Positions 38,810 to 46,714 of a DNA stretch of 64,000 nucleotides are shown piece by piece. Location of the stretch: assembly GCA_003169845.1 (NCBI GenBank), contig PNAG01000011.1:155044-219043 (forward strand). The letters are read 5' to 3'. Every line of letters starts with the position of its first letter. Positions within the stretch are counted from its first letter, which is position 1. The DNA comes from Candidatus Dormiibacterota bacterium. GTDB taxonomy: Bacteria; Chloroflexota; Dormibacteria; Dormibacterales; Dormibacteraceae. The translations under genes and the position numbers were made by a program. The notes beneath the pieces are model-generated. The model was not told the DNA's origin. It did not search any database and saw only the letters and a program-made list of their open reading frames with translations.

Positions 38810-40154
38810 CGGTCGCCAGGGCGGGGAGCTGGCGGATGCTCTCGGCCATGTAGTCGATCATCGCGGTGGTCAGGCCGGGATAGACGCCGATCCAGAACAC
38901 GTTATTCATGACGAAGTCGGTGTTGGTCAGGTCGCCCGCCACCCGATGCTCGATGTTCAGGTAGGCCGGCTGTCGGATCAGGTTGCCGCCAAAGAGAAGT
39001 CGCGTGGAGATCTTCCTGTTCTCGAGGTGGGCGATGGCTTCGGAGCGCGTGAACGGTGCGTCCTCGCGTACCGCCATCGGAAAGCCGAACCAGCTCGGGT
39101 CCGAGCCTTCGGTGGCTCGAGGCAAGATCAGGTATTCGTCCATGTCCGCAAGCCGTTCGTAAAGAAGGGCGAAGTTGCGCCGGCGGGCTTCGATGAATCC
39201 CGCCACCTTGTCCAGCTGCGCCAGCCCGACCGCCGCCTGCATGTCGGTGACCTTCAGGTTGTAGCCGATGTGCGAATAGGTGTACTTGTGGTCGTAGCCG
39301 AAAGGCAGCTCGCCGACCTCCCAACCGAATCGCTTTCCACAGGTATTGGACTTTCCTGGATCGCACCAGCAATCGCGGCCCCAGTCGCGGTAGGAGTCGA
39401 CCAGCATCTTGAGCAGCCCTCGGTCCTCGAGCACGCACCCGCCCTCGCCCATGGTCATGTGGTGAGCCGGGTAGAAGCTGACGGTCGCCAGGTCGCCGAA
39501 CGTCCCGACCGGCCGGCCCTTGTAAGTCGACCCCAACGCGTCGCAGCAGTCCTCGACCAGCCAGAGTTGGTGGCGCTGTGCAAAGGCGGTCACGGCATCC
39601 AGGTCGAATGGATTGCCGAGCGTGTGGGCCACCATGATGGCCGCGGTGCGCTCGCTCAGCGCATCCTCCAGCCGGGAGACGTCGATGTTGTAGGTGGGCA
39701 CTGTGACGTCCACGAAGACCGGGACCAGGCGATTCTGGATGATCGGGTTCAGCGTGGTCGGGAATCCGGCCGCGACGGTGATCACCTCATCGCCGGGCTT
39801 GAGGGCTGCCCGGCCGCCCCACTTGCGCGCCCTCTCGTCCAGCTTGGGCGACGTGAGGGTGGACAGAGCCAGCAAGTTGGCCGACGAGCCGGAGTTGACC
39901 AGGTGAGCGTGCCGGCGTCCGAAGAACTTCGCGAAGCTCTTCTCGAACTCGTCCGCGAAGCGGCCTGTGGTCAGCCAGAAGTCGAGGCCCGAGTCGACGA
40001 GGTTCACGATCTCGCGATCGTCGAAGACGCGGCCCGCGTAGGAGATCGAGCTCTCGCCGGGAACGAACTCAGCCTCTGGAAAGGCGGCGCCGTAATACTC
40101 CCGCACCAGCTCCAGGATCTGGAGACGGAGGGCTGAAGCGCGAGAGTCGGTCAT
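38796..40154 (-). CDS. rfbH: CDP-4-keto-6-deoxyglucose 3-dehydrase (RfbH/E1)
   Basis: The 452-residue PMP and iron-sulfur enzyme removes the C3 hydroxyl of CDP-4-keto-6-deoxyglucose. Diagnostic features are [15 protein letters not shown], where His replaces the usual PLP-binding Lys of aminotransferases, and the [2Fe-2S] cysteine cluster [20 protein letters not shown]. Other segments include [15 protein letters not shown] and [15 protein letters not shown]. The protein length and iron-sulfur loop distinguish it from ColD-type enzymes. The partner reductase (E3, RfbI/AscD type) is not in the window. It is the first gene of the minus-strand operon leading to the TPP enzyme pair. ATG at 40152-40154. 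Confidence 0.95.
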   Translation of the reverse strand: MTDSRASALRLQILELVREYYGAAFPEAEFVPGESSISYAGRVFDDREIVNLVDSGLDFWLTTGRFADEFEKSFAKFFGRRHAHLVNSGSSANLLALSTLTSPKLDERARKWGGRAALKPGDEVITVAAGFPTTLNPIIQNRLVPVFVDVTVPTYNIDVSRLEDALSERTAAIMVAHTLGNPFDLDAVTAFAQRHQLWLVEDCCDALGSTYKGRPVGTFGDLATVSFYPAHHMTMGEGGCVLEDRGLLKMLVDSYRDWGRDCWCDPGKSNTCGKRFGWEVGELPFGYDHKYTYSHIGYNLKVTDMQAAVGLAQLDKVAGFIEARRRNFALLYERLADMDEYLILPRATEGSDPSWFGFPMAVREDAPFTRSEAIAHLENRKISTRLLFGGNLIRQPAYLNIEHRVAGDLTNTDFVMNNVFWIGVYPGLTTAMIDYMAESIRQLPALATAARQ

Positions 40155-40215
40155 GAGCTACCGACGGCGCACCCTGCCACCGAGCGGAGTGTACCAGCGC
40201 GTTCCGAGAGCGGTC

Positions 40216-42723
40216 TCACGCCCTTCCCGCGCCATCGAACGCCTGCGCCCGCAGGGCTCGCTTGATCGCGTCCTGAGACTCCAATAGGGTGCGGCGGATC
40301 GGTCCTGGTAGATCTTGTGCGAGCGCCGCGTCCGTCGCGTCCACGACCTCCTGTGTGATGACCGCGTGCGGGTACATCCATTGGGCGATCGAGATCGCCT
40401 CCTCGGAATCATGCGACTCCCATACCGGCATCAGGCTGTCGAAAAAAGGCTGGACGAACGCGCTGAGCACCCGTTCCTGGTCAGGGCGGTGGAAGCCGCG
40501 CGCGATCGCGCGCTTCATCGTGAAGGACGGCGCCCCGTCATGGATCACCGCGTTCCAGGCCTCGCGCTTGGCCGCCATGAGCGGCAGCGCTGCGCGAGCG
40601 GCGGCCGCCTGTCTCTGGCCCTCGTGAGTGGAGTCGAGCTGGAGCTCAGCTTTGATCAGCTCATCGTCCGCCGCGCCGATGGTCGCCAGCGCCTTGACGG
40701 CCGTCCAGCGGAGGTCGAAGTCGATGACGAGGCCCTCCAGCCGCTTCGTGCCCGCGAGCAGGCCCAGCACCCATGCGACGTCGGCGAGCGACCTGGCAGA
40801 ACGGATGAAAGTGGTCGTCCAGAGCAGCTGCGGATCTCCGCCCGGCTGCGCACGCGCCATGTGCTCTCTGGAGGCTTGCGCCAGCAGCGCGCGCACAGTG
40901 GGCCGGTGGCCGGGGTCGCTGAAGCCGTCCACTGCGCGTTCGGTACAGGCGATGAGCGATTCCAGCGTCGATGCGTCGGTCTCGGGTTCGATGTTGTCGA
41001 GCGAGATCGCGATGTAATCTCGCGCGCGCAGCTCGGCGTCGCGGGTCATGTCCCACAGCGTGCCCCAGGCGAGAGCCCGGGCCAGCTCGTCGTCGAGGTC
41101 GCGCAGATGCCGCCTCAGAGTCGCCAGCGAGCGCTGATCGAGTCTGGTCTTGCAGTACGTCAGGTCCTGGTCGTTGGGCAGCACCAGGTCGGGCATACGC
41201 TCACCGGCCAGCTCGGGGATGGGGGTGACAGCGCCGTCAATTCCATTGATGTCGACCTCGACCGAGCGGCGCCGCGTCAGCCGGCGGCCGGCCAGGTCGA
41301 AGAGCCCGACGCGCAGGCGATGAGGCCTCAGCGTCGGATGCTCGGCCGGCGCCGACTGTTTCAGCGTCGCCGACGCGATGATTCCGTCCGCAACCTCGAG
41401 CACAGCCTCGATGGTGCTCACGCCGGCGGTCTCGAGCCATGCCTTCGACCACGACCCCAGGTCACGGCCCGAAGACCGTTCGATCGCTTCCAGGAAGTCG
41501 GCCAGCTCGGTGTTGCCAAACGCGTGCGCCGTGAAGTAGGCCTCGACTCCTTTGAAGAACGCGTCCGCTCCCACCCAGGCCACCAGCTGCTGGAGGGCCG
41601 CGGCGCCCTTGTTGTAGGTGATCGCGTCGAGGTTGAGCGAAATCGATTCGACGTCTGGGACGTCGGCCACGATCGGGTGCGTCGTAGGCAGCTGGTCCTG
41701 GGTTCGCGCGCCCGCTTTCGTCGCGATCGCGAACTCTGTCCACACGGTCTTGAACCGCGTGGCCTCGGCTGCGCCCAGGTATCCCATGTACTCGGCAAAG
41801 CTCTCGTTGAGCCACAGGTCGTCCCACCATCGCATCGTCACGAGGTCGCCGAACCACATGTGGGCCATCTCATGCAGGATCGTCTCGGCGCGCTGCATCC
41901 GTTGCGCCTCAGTCACCTTCGAGCGAAAGATCATCCGCTCGCTGTGCGTCACGCAGCCCACGTTCTCCATCGCTCCGGCTGCGAACTCGGGCACGTACAG
42001 CTGGTCGTACTTGCCAAACGGATAGCGGTGGCCAAAGCGCTTCTCGAAGAAGTCGAGCCCCTGGCGCGTGATCTCGAAGATCTCATCGGTGTCGAGATAC
42101 TCGGCGAGCGACTGCCTGCAGTAGAGACCGAGTGGGATGCCGCGATGGTCCTGGCGCACCGCACGGTACTCGCCGGCGACGATTGCAGTGATGTAGGTCG
42201 ACATCACGCTCGTGGCCGGAAACGCCCAGGTGCCATCCACACCGCGTACGCCGGCTGTGTTGGAAACGGCCACCCAGCTGTCTGGTGTCGTCGCCTTGAA
42301 CGCGAACGTCGCCTTGAGATCCGGTTGGTCGAAGCACGCATAGCCGAGGTACGTGACGTGCTCCGCGAACTGGCTGTGCAGGTAAGTAAGCCCGTCCACC
42401 GGGTCGCTGAATCGGCAGACCCCGGTGCCATCGCGCGAGTAGGAACCCGTCGCCTTGATCGTCAGCGAGTTCTCCGCAGCGAGCCCCTCCAGCTTCAACC
42501 GGCCGCCCTCGGTTCGCGCCGGCAGCTTGCGCCCGTTGAGCTCTGCTGAATGAACCGTTGGGCCCCCGAACTCGATGAACGTGTCGCTCCCCGGCCTGCG
42601 GCACCCGAACGTGACCGTCGTGTCGGATTCGAACGTGTCGTCCCCGGTGGTGAAGTCGAACCGCACGTCGTAGTGGTGAACCGAGACGAGGCCGGATCGC
42701 TCGCGCGCCTCGCGGCGCGTCAG
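40216..42723 (-). CDS. pepN: M1-family aminopeptidase N
   Basis: The roughly 835-residue zinc metallopeptidase shows the exopeptidase motif GAMENVGC and the zinc site HEMAHMWFGDLVTMRWWDDL continuing to NESFAEYMGY (HExxH plus the distant Glu). A C-terminal ERAP1-like helical domain follows. It cleaves N-terminal residues from peptides in the cytoplasm. The first canonical start is GTG 42666, but the conserved actinobacterial-type N-terminus LTRREARERSGL with HHYDVRFDF begins about 20 codons earlier. The frame there is bounded by the in-frame TGA at 42748, and only a CTG (42723) or ATA is available, so I placed the start at the CTG. Confidence in function is high, in the start moderate. Confidence 0.92.
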   Translation of the reverse strand: MTRREARERSGLVSVHHYDVRFDFTTGDDTFESDTTVTFGCRRPGSDTFIEFGGPTVHSAELNGRKLPARTEGGRLKLEGLAAENSLTIKATGSYSRDGTGVCRFSDPVDGLTYLHSQFAEHVTYLGYACFDQPDLKATFAFKATTPDSWVAVSNTAGVRGVDGTWAFPATSVMSTYITAIVAGEYRAVRQDHRGIPLGLYCRQSLAEYLDTDEIFEITRQGLDFFEKRFGHRYPFGKYDQLYVPEFAAGAMENVGCVTHSERMIFRSKVTEAQRMQRAETILHEMAHMWFGDLVTMRWWDDLWLNESFAEYMGYLGAAEATRFKTVWTEFAIATKAGARTQDQLPTTHPIVADVPDVESISLNLDAITYNKGAAALQQLVAWVGADAFFKGVEAYFTAHAFGNTELADFLEAIERSSGRDLGSWSKAWLETAGVSTIEAVLEVADGIIASATLKQSAPAEHPTLRPHRLRVGLFDLAGRRLTRRRSVEVDINGIDGAVTPIPELAGERMPDLVLPNDQDLTYCKTRLDQRSLATLRRHLRDLDDELARALAWGTLWDMTRDAELRARDYIAISLDNIEPETDASTLESLIACTERAVDGFSDPGHRPTVRALLAQASREHMARAQPGGDPQLLWTTTFIRSARSLADVAWVLGLLAGTKRLEGLVIDFDLRWTAVKALATIGAADDELIKAELQLDSTHEGQRQAAAARAALPLMAAKREAWNAVIHDGAPSFTMKRAIARGFHRPDQERVLSAFVQPFFDSLMPVWESHDSEEAISIAQWMYPHAVITQEVVDATDAALAQDLPGPIRRTLLESQDAIKRALRAQAFDGAGRA

Positions 42724-42747
42724 GTTGTTGTGTATCTCGTCAGGACT

Positions 42748-44979
42748 TCAGGCGCAGCTGTCGGCGCCCAGCAAGAGCGGCGCCGAGGCGGCGACTCCCG
42801 GCTGCTGCGCGACCGCGACCAGCGCGCCGGATTTCACCCCGCTCGGAATGCTCACCGGCCATTTATCGGTGGGGATCACGATTATGAAGCCCGGCGGCGT
42901 GTACGCCTTGGGCCCAGGTAGGTCCGTGGTCGTGCCCGTGCAGCGATCGAAGAACTTGAGGATGTACGCAACTGGAACCTTCTGCTGCGCCGAGAAATAA
43001 ATGGCCACCTCCACGTGGCAGGAGCTCAGGTCGCAGCTCGTGGCGGTCTCTGCCGGGCTGCCCGCACCGATGTTGCACGGTGTGTCCGTACTGCAGATGA
43101 GCACCTTCGTAATCGGGTCTGCGCTGGCCGGGCCGTAATTCGGCACCGCCAGCACCGGCGGCGCGGTCGGGCTCGCCTTGGGGCTCGCCTTGGGGCTCGT
43201 TTTGGGCGACGTCTTGGGCGATGAGGTGGCGCCTGGCGAGGTCGTGACGCCCGCGGTTGAGTTCCCGCCGCGGTGGGCCAGGATGAAACCACCGGTGCCC
43301 AGCAACAGGATGAGGACGACGGCGATGATCGCCGGGATCAGCCAGACCGGACGCTCCGAAGAACCGCCGCCGGCCGGCCTGCGAGCCACGGTCGGCGCGC
43401 GGGCGGGCGTGGGGGCGGGAGCGGGGGCGGGAGCCCGGAACGGGTTTGGGGCCGGCGCGACAGGGGCCGCCGCCGCCGCCGCCACCACGGCGAAGGGTGC
43501 GGCGGGGACGGGCTGGTCCGGGGTCGGGGTTCCGGATGGGGGCGTGTACGCGGGCGAGGACGGGGACGGGGGCGCGGTCTCGCGTCCTCCAGGCACCCAC
43601 GGCGGCGGGGTGCTCCCGGTGTCCACCTTCCCAGGCGTCCAGACCGGAGGCTCGACGGGCGTCCAGGTCGACGTTTGGGCGGGGGTCTGCTGCACAGGGG
43701 CGGGCGGCGTTATGGGGACGGCGGGAGATGGGGGCGGAGCCGGCGGCGCGGCCGCGGGCGGATTGGTGGTCATGGCCGGCGTCGGGACCGCGGTCTCGAA
43801 AGGGGAGCGGGTGCCGGCCGGGGTGAACGGGGAGGACGCCGGTGGGTTGGTCGCCGTAGGCGGCGGAGCTGCCGGGGTCACCGCCGCAGCCGCCGCAGCC
43901 GCCGCAGCCGCCGCAGCCGCTGCAGCCGCTGCAGCCACCGCTGGGGCCTCGAAAGGCGCGGGATTCCTGGGCGGAGCTTCGGACCAGGTCGGTACAGGCC
44001 GGGCTTCCTGCGGCGGTGGCGGAGGCGCAGGAATTGCCGAGGTCGGAGGCGGCGCATAGGTCGGAGCCGGAATCGATGGATACGTCTGCATCGAGCGCGG
44101 CGGGGCATCGTAGGAGGCGGGCGCCCGGAGGGGCGTTTCGTCCCGGGGGACCGGCGGCACGAAGGGCGCCGGAAAAGCGGGCGCGGGCGCGGGCGCGGGC
44201 GGTGGGGGGGCGGGTGCCGGTGCCGCGCCGGGCAGGAACGGCGTCACGCCAGGCGTCTCGCGTCCGCCGGCCCTCGTGGCAAGCTCGGCCTGAGCCGCCA
44301 CCGCGCGGTCCGGAGCAAGCATCGCCGAGGCCATCTCGCGGAGCGCGCCTTGCGCGCGGTCGGCGGCCGGCCCCATGGCCCCGCTCGCCATGGATCGCAT
44401 GGTCACGACGAGACCAGGAGGGACATTGGGCGGCGCGGGCGCCCCGGCCGGGTCGACCCCGAACGCGGCGCAGACCGCCATGCCGCAAGACCGCACGTCG
44501 GCCCTGAGGTCGCTCTGGGACGGTGCCCCGCGCACTGCTGCGGCGGGGTGGCCAGCCAGCCTCACCTCACCGTTCCCGGTGATGCGTACCGCGGAGGCGC
44601 CAAACCCTCCCATCGCGATGCCGGCCTCGTGCAGCGCCGCCACGCCCGACAGCACCGCCGCGCCGAGGGCAGCGGCCGCGGGAGGGGTCAGCGGGCCACG
44701 TGACAGGAGCGTCGAGAGCGGCGTGCCCTCATTGGGCTCGACCGCAACCCAGATCCCGTTCGGGTCGGTGCCCCAGGCGAGGACAGGCGAGAGCGCGGGG
44801 TGCCTGTTCTCGGCGAGCCTCTGGATCCGCGGGATCGCCGCCGCCGCTTCTGCGGGCGGTACGGGGATCTCGTGGACCACGGCCGGCTTGCCGTTCTTGA
44901 GCACGGCTTTCCACCCCTGGCCCGCTCCAGGTGCTACGGGCTCGATCAGCTTTGGCTTGGGCTCGCTCTCCGCCATCAC
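42748..44979 (-). CDS. Membrane-anchored pseudokinase-like protein with Pro/Ala-rich linker
   Basis: The 743-residue protein starts with a domain of about 240 residues resembling a Ser/Thr kinase N- and C-lobe (RHPALSPVLAWGTDPNGIWV, then AVLSGVAALHEAGIAMGGFG). It lacks a recognisable HRD catalytic loop, DFG motif and glycine-rich loop, so catalysis is unlikely. About 280 Pro/Ala-rich residues follow, including a run of more than 20 alanines. Then come one transmembrane helix (LIPAIIAVVLILLLGTGGFI), a repetitive SPKTSPKTSPKASPKASP-type stalk and an external domain of about 115 residues with five to six cysteines. It could be a cell-envelope sensor or scaffold. Its function is unknown. Confidence 0.65.
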   Translation of the reverse strand: MMAESEPKPKLIEPVAPGAGQGWKAVLKNGKPAVVHEIPVPPAEAAAAIPRIQRLAENRHPALSPVLAWGTDPNGIWVAVEPNEGTPLSTLLSRGPLTPPAAAALGAAVLSGVAALHEAGIAMGGFGASAVRITGNGEVRLAGHPAAAVRGAPSQSDLRADVRSCGMAVCAAFGVDPAGAPAPPNVPPGLVVTMRSMASGAMGPAADRAQGALREMASAMLAPDRAVAAQAELATRAGGRETPGVTPFLPGAAPAPAPPPPAPAPAPAFPAPFVPPVPRDETPLRAPASYDAPPRSMQTYPSIPAPTYAPPPTSAIPAPPPPPQEARPVPTWSEAPPRNPAPFEAPAVAAAAAAAAAAAAAAAAAAVTPAAPPPTATNPPASSPFTPAGTRSPFETAVPTPAMTTNPPAAAPPAPPPSPAVPITPPAPVQQTPAQTSTWTPVEPPVWTPGKVDTGSTPPPWVPGGRETAPPSPSSPAYTPPSGTPTPDQPVPAAPFAVVAAAAAAPVAPAPNPFRAPAPAPAPTPARAPTVARRPAGGGSSERPVWLIPAIIAVVLILLLGTGGFILAHRGGNSTAGVTTSPGATSSPKTSPKTSPKASPKASPTAPPVLAVPNYGPASADPITKVLICSTDTPCNIGAGSPAETATSCDLSSCHVEVAIYFSAQQKVPVAYILKFFDRCTGTTTDLPGPKAYTPPGFIIVIPTDKWPVSIPSGVKSGALVAVAQQPGVAASAPLLLGADSCA
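43881..43934. repeat. Six tandem 9-bp units encoding polyalanine
   Basis: Six copies of CCGCCGCAG or CCGCTGCAG are arrayed head to tail in the pseudokinase-like gene and encode the core of its alanine run on the minus strand. Whole-unit changes would keep the frame, so length could vary without inactivating the gene. Confidence 0.85.
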
Positions 44980-45003
44980 GGGTGCATGGTACCCTTGCGG
45001 ACC

Positions 45004-45249
45004 GTGGCATATGTGATCGTCCAGCCGTGCGTTGGGGTCAAGGACGCCTCATGCGTGGAGGTGTGTCCGGTGGACTGCATCCACACCGACGACGCTGCGA
45101 CGATGTATTACATCGACCCTGACGAGTGCATCGACTGCGGCGCGTGCGTGGACCCGTGTCCCGTCGACGCGATCTTTCCCGAGGACGAAGTTCCGGAGCA
45201 GTGGCGCGATTTCATCAAGATCAACGCCGACTATTTCAAAAACCGGTAG
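45004..45249 (+). CDS. 7Fe-type ferredoxin ([3Fe-4S][4Fe-4S])
   Basis: The 81-residue protein shows CVGVKDASCVEVCPVDCIH, a C-x7-C-x3-CP arrangement, followed by CIDCGACVDPCPVDAIFPED, a full CxxCxxCxxxCP cluster. This is the actinobacterial/Thermus FdxA pattern. The C-terminal tail VPEQWRDFIKINADYFKN is also typical. It is a small cytoplasmic electron carrier. The GTG at 45004 starts MAYVIVQPC. It could supply electrons to 2-oxoacid or P450-type enzymes; no dedicated partner is adjacent. The isocitrate dehydrogenase gene follows 10 bp later. Confidence 0.93.
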   Translation: MAYVIVQPCVGVKDASCVEVCPVDCIHTDDAATMYYIDPDECIDCGACVDPCPVDAIFPEDEVPEQWRDFIKINADYFKNR

Positions 45250-45259
45250 CTAGGCTAAA

Positions 45260-46348
45260 TTGCGACATTCGGTAACTCTCCTGCCCGGCGATGGCGTTGG
45301 CCCTGAGATCTGCGACGCCACCGTTCGCGTGCTCGAAGCCACCGGTGTCGAGTTCGATTGGGACGTCCAGCAGGCGGGAGAAGCAGCCATCGCTGAATTC
45401 GGAACTCCGCTTCCCGAGCAGGTGCTCGCCTCGATTCGCAAAAACAAGGTCGCTCTCAAAGGTCCCATAACGACCCCGATCGGCAGCGGGTTTCGCAGCG
45501 TCAACGTGTCGCTCCGCCAGCAGCTCGACCTCTTCGCGCTCGTCCGGCCGATCAAGGCGTACAAGGGCGCGCGCAACCTGCGTGACGACCTCGACTTCGT
45601 CATCGTCCGCGAGAACACCGAGGACATTTACGCGGGCCTCGAGTTCGAGCTCGGCACGCCCGACTGCGAGCACCTGATCACCGAGATTTCAGGGTTGCTT
45701 AAGAAAACGATCCGGCCGGACAGCGGACTTTCGATCAAGTCCATCTCCGTGAGCGGGACCAAGCGGATCGTTGAATTCGCGTTCGACTACGCGCGCAAGA
45801 ACAAGCGGCGCAAGGTCACCGCGGTGCACAAGGCGAACATCATGAAGCACACCGACGGGCTGTTCCTCGCGGTCGCACGTCAGGTCGCCGAGAAGAATCC
45901 CGACATCGAGTTCGAGGATCGCATCGTCGACAACATGTGCATGCAGCTCGTGCTGCGACCCAAGGAATATGACGTCCTCTGCTGCCCCAACCTCTACGGC
46001 GACATCATCTCCGACCTCGGCGCCGGCATGATCGGCGGCCTCGGGCTGGCACCTGGCGCCAACATAGGGACCAACGGCGCCGTGTTCGAGGCGACCCACG
46101 GGAGCGCTCCGAAGTACGCGGGCCAGAACAAGGTGAACCCGATGGCGGTGATGCTCTCGGGCGTGCTGATGCTGCGACACCTCGAGGAGGTGGCCGCCGC
46201 CGATGCGCTCGAGGGCGCGATCGCCCAGGTGATCGCCATCGGCAAGAACGTGACCTACGACCTCAAGGAGAAGCGCGGCGACACCACCGCGGTCGGCACC
46301 AGCCAGGTGGCCGACGCGATCGTCGCGCAACTGAAAGCGGGGGCTTGA
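45260..46348 (+). CDS. Isocitrate dehydrogenase (NAD-dependent type)
   Basis: The 362-residue beta-decarboxylating dehydrogenase shows VTLLPGDGVGPEICDATVRV, GFRSVNVSLRQQLDLFALVR, the isocitrate-specific IVRENTEDIYAGLE near residue 115, the catalytic region VTAVHKANIMKHTDG near residue 190 and the signature NLYGDIISDLGAGMIGGLG near residue 245. Length and RENTEDIYAG favour NAD-type isocitrate dehydrogenase over 3-isopropylmalate dehydrogenase, though homoisocitrate dehydrogenase is not excluded. It acts in the citric-acid cycle. The start is TTG 45260, giving MRHSVTLLPGDG. Confidence 0.88.
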   Translation: MRHSVTLLPGDGVGPEICDATVRVLEATGVEFDWDVQQAGEAAIAEFGTPLPEQVLASIRKNKVALKGPITTPIGSGFRSVNVSLRQQLDLFALVRPIKAYKGARNLRDDLDFVIVRENTEDIYAGLEFELGTPDCEHLITEISGLLKKTIRPDSGLSIKSISVSGTKRIVEFAFDYARKNKRRKVTAVHKANIMKHTDGLFLAVARQVAEKNPDIEFEDRIVDNMCMQLVLRPKEYDVLCCPNLYGDIISDLGAGMIGGLGLAPGANIGTNGAVFEATHGSAPKYAGQNKVNPMAVMLSGVLMLRHLEEVAAADALEGAIAQVIAIGKNVTYDLKEKRGDTTAVGTSQVADAIVAQLKAGA

Positions 46349-46375
46349 CAACACCACGAAGTCAGAGCCTTCGGC

Positions 46376-46714
46376 GTGACTTCGCGGAGACCCCTTGATA
46401 AAGGCGCTGACGAAGAAGCTCTGAGGCTCCGCCGGCTCTGGGAGGAGCACGTCCATCGCCCCTTTCCCGGGACGGGTGACGATCCAAGGCTCCAGGAAGT
46501 CGCCCTGTACTCGTCCTGGCTCGGGAGCATCGTCGAGGTGGCTCTGCTCAAAGGCGCGCTCGACCCCAACCACGCCGAGATGCTCAAGACGCGCCGGGCG
46601 GAGGGCAACCAGGTCCTGTTCCGGGCCGGCGGGGAACTGGGCGAACCGGTCCGCTCCTACGTAGCGCGCCTGATCACAATCGAAGACCTGCTGGCACAAT
46701 TGCCGGTCAGATGA
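46376..46714 (+). CDS. Small conserved-looking hypothetical protein
   Basis: The 112-residue soluble protein is rich in Leu, Glu and Arg and predicted to be helical, with segments RLRRLWEEHVHRPFPGTGDD and YSSWLGSIVEVALLKGALD. No membrane segment, signal or known motif is visible. The start is GTG 46376, and the ATGA overlap with the following lipoprotein gene supports that it is expressed. I do not recognise the family. Confidence 0.55.
   Translation: MTSRRPLDKGADEEALRLRRLWEEHVHRPFPGTGDDPRLQEVALYSSWLGSIVEVALLKGALDPNHAEMLKTRRAEGNQVLFRAGGELGEPVRSYVARLITIEDLLAQLPVR

Noticed and set aside
40315..42549. Open frame of 744 codons on the plus strand opposite pepN
   Set aside because: It is an antisense shadow of the aminopeptidase, with no start signal, domain or hydrophobic pattern.
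43881..43934. CRISPR-like array
   Set aside because: The units are contiguous 9-bp codon repeats without spacers, inside a coding region.
43273..44703. Arg/Gly-rich 476-codon plus-strand frame
   Set aside because: It is a mirror of the Pro/Ala-rich pseudokinase linker, low complexity only.
45004..45249. Ferredoxin as the missing partner of the RfbH dehydrase
   Set aside because: The E3 partner family is a plant-type [2Fe-2S] flavoprotein; this is a 3Fe/4Fe ferredoxin in a different operon.
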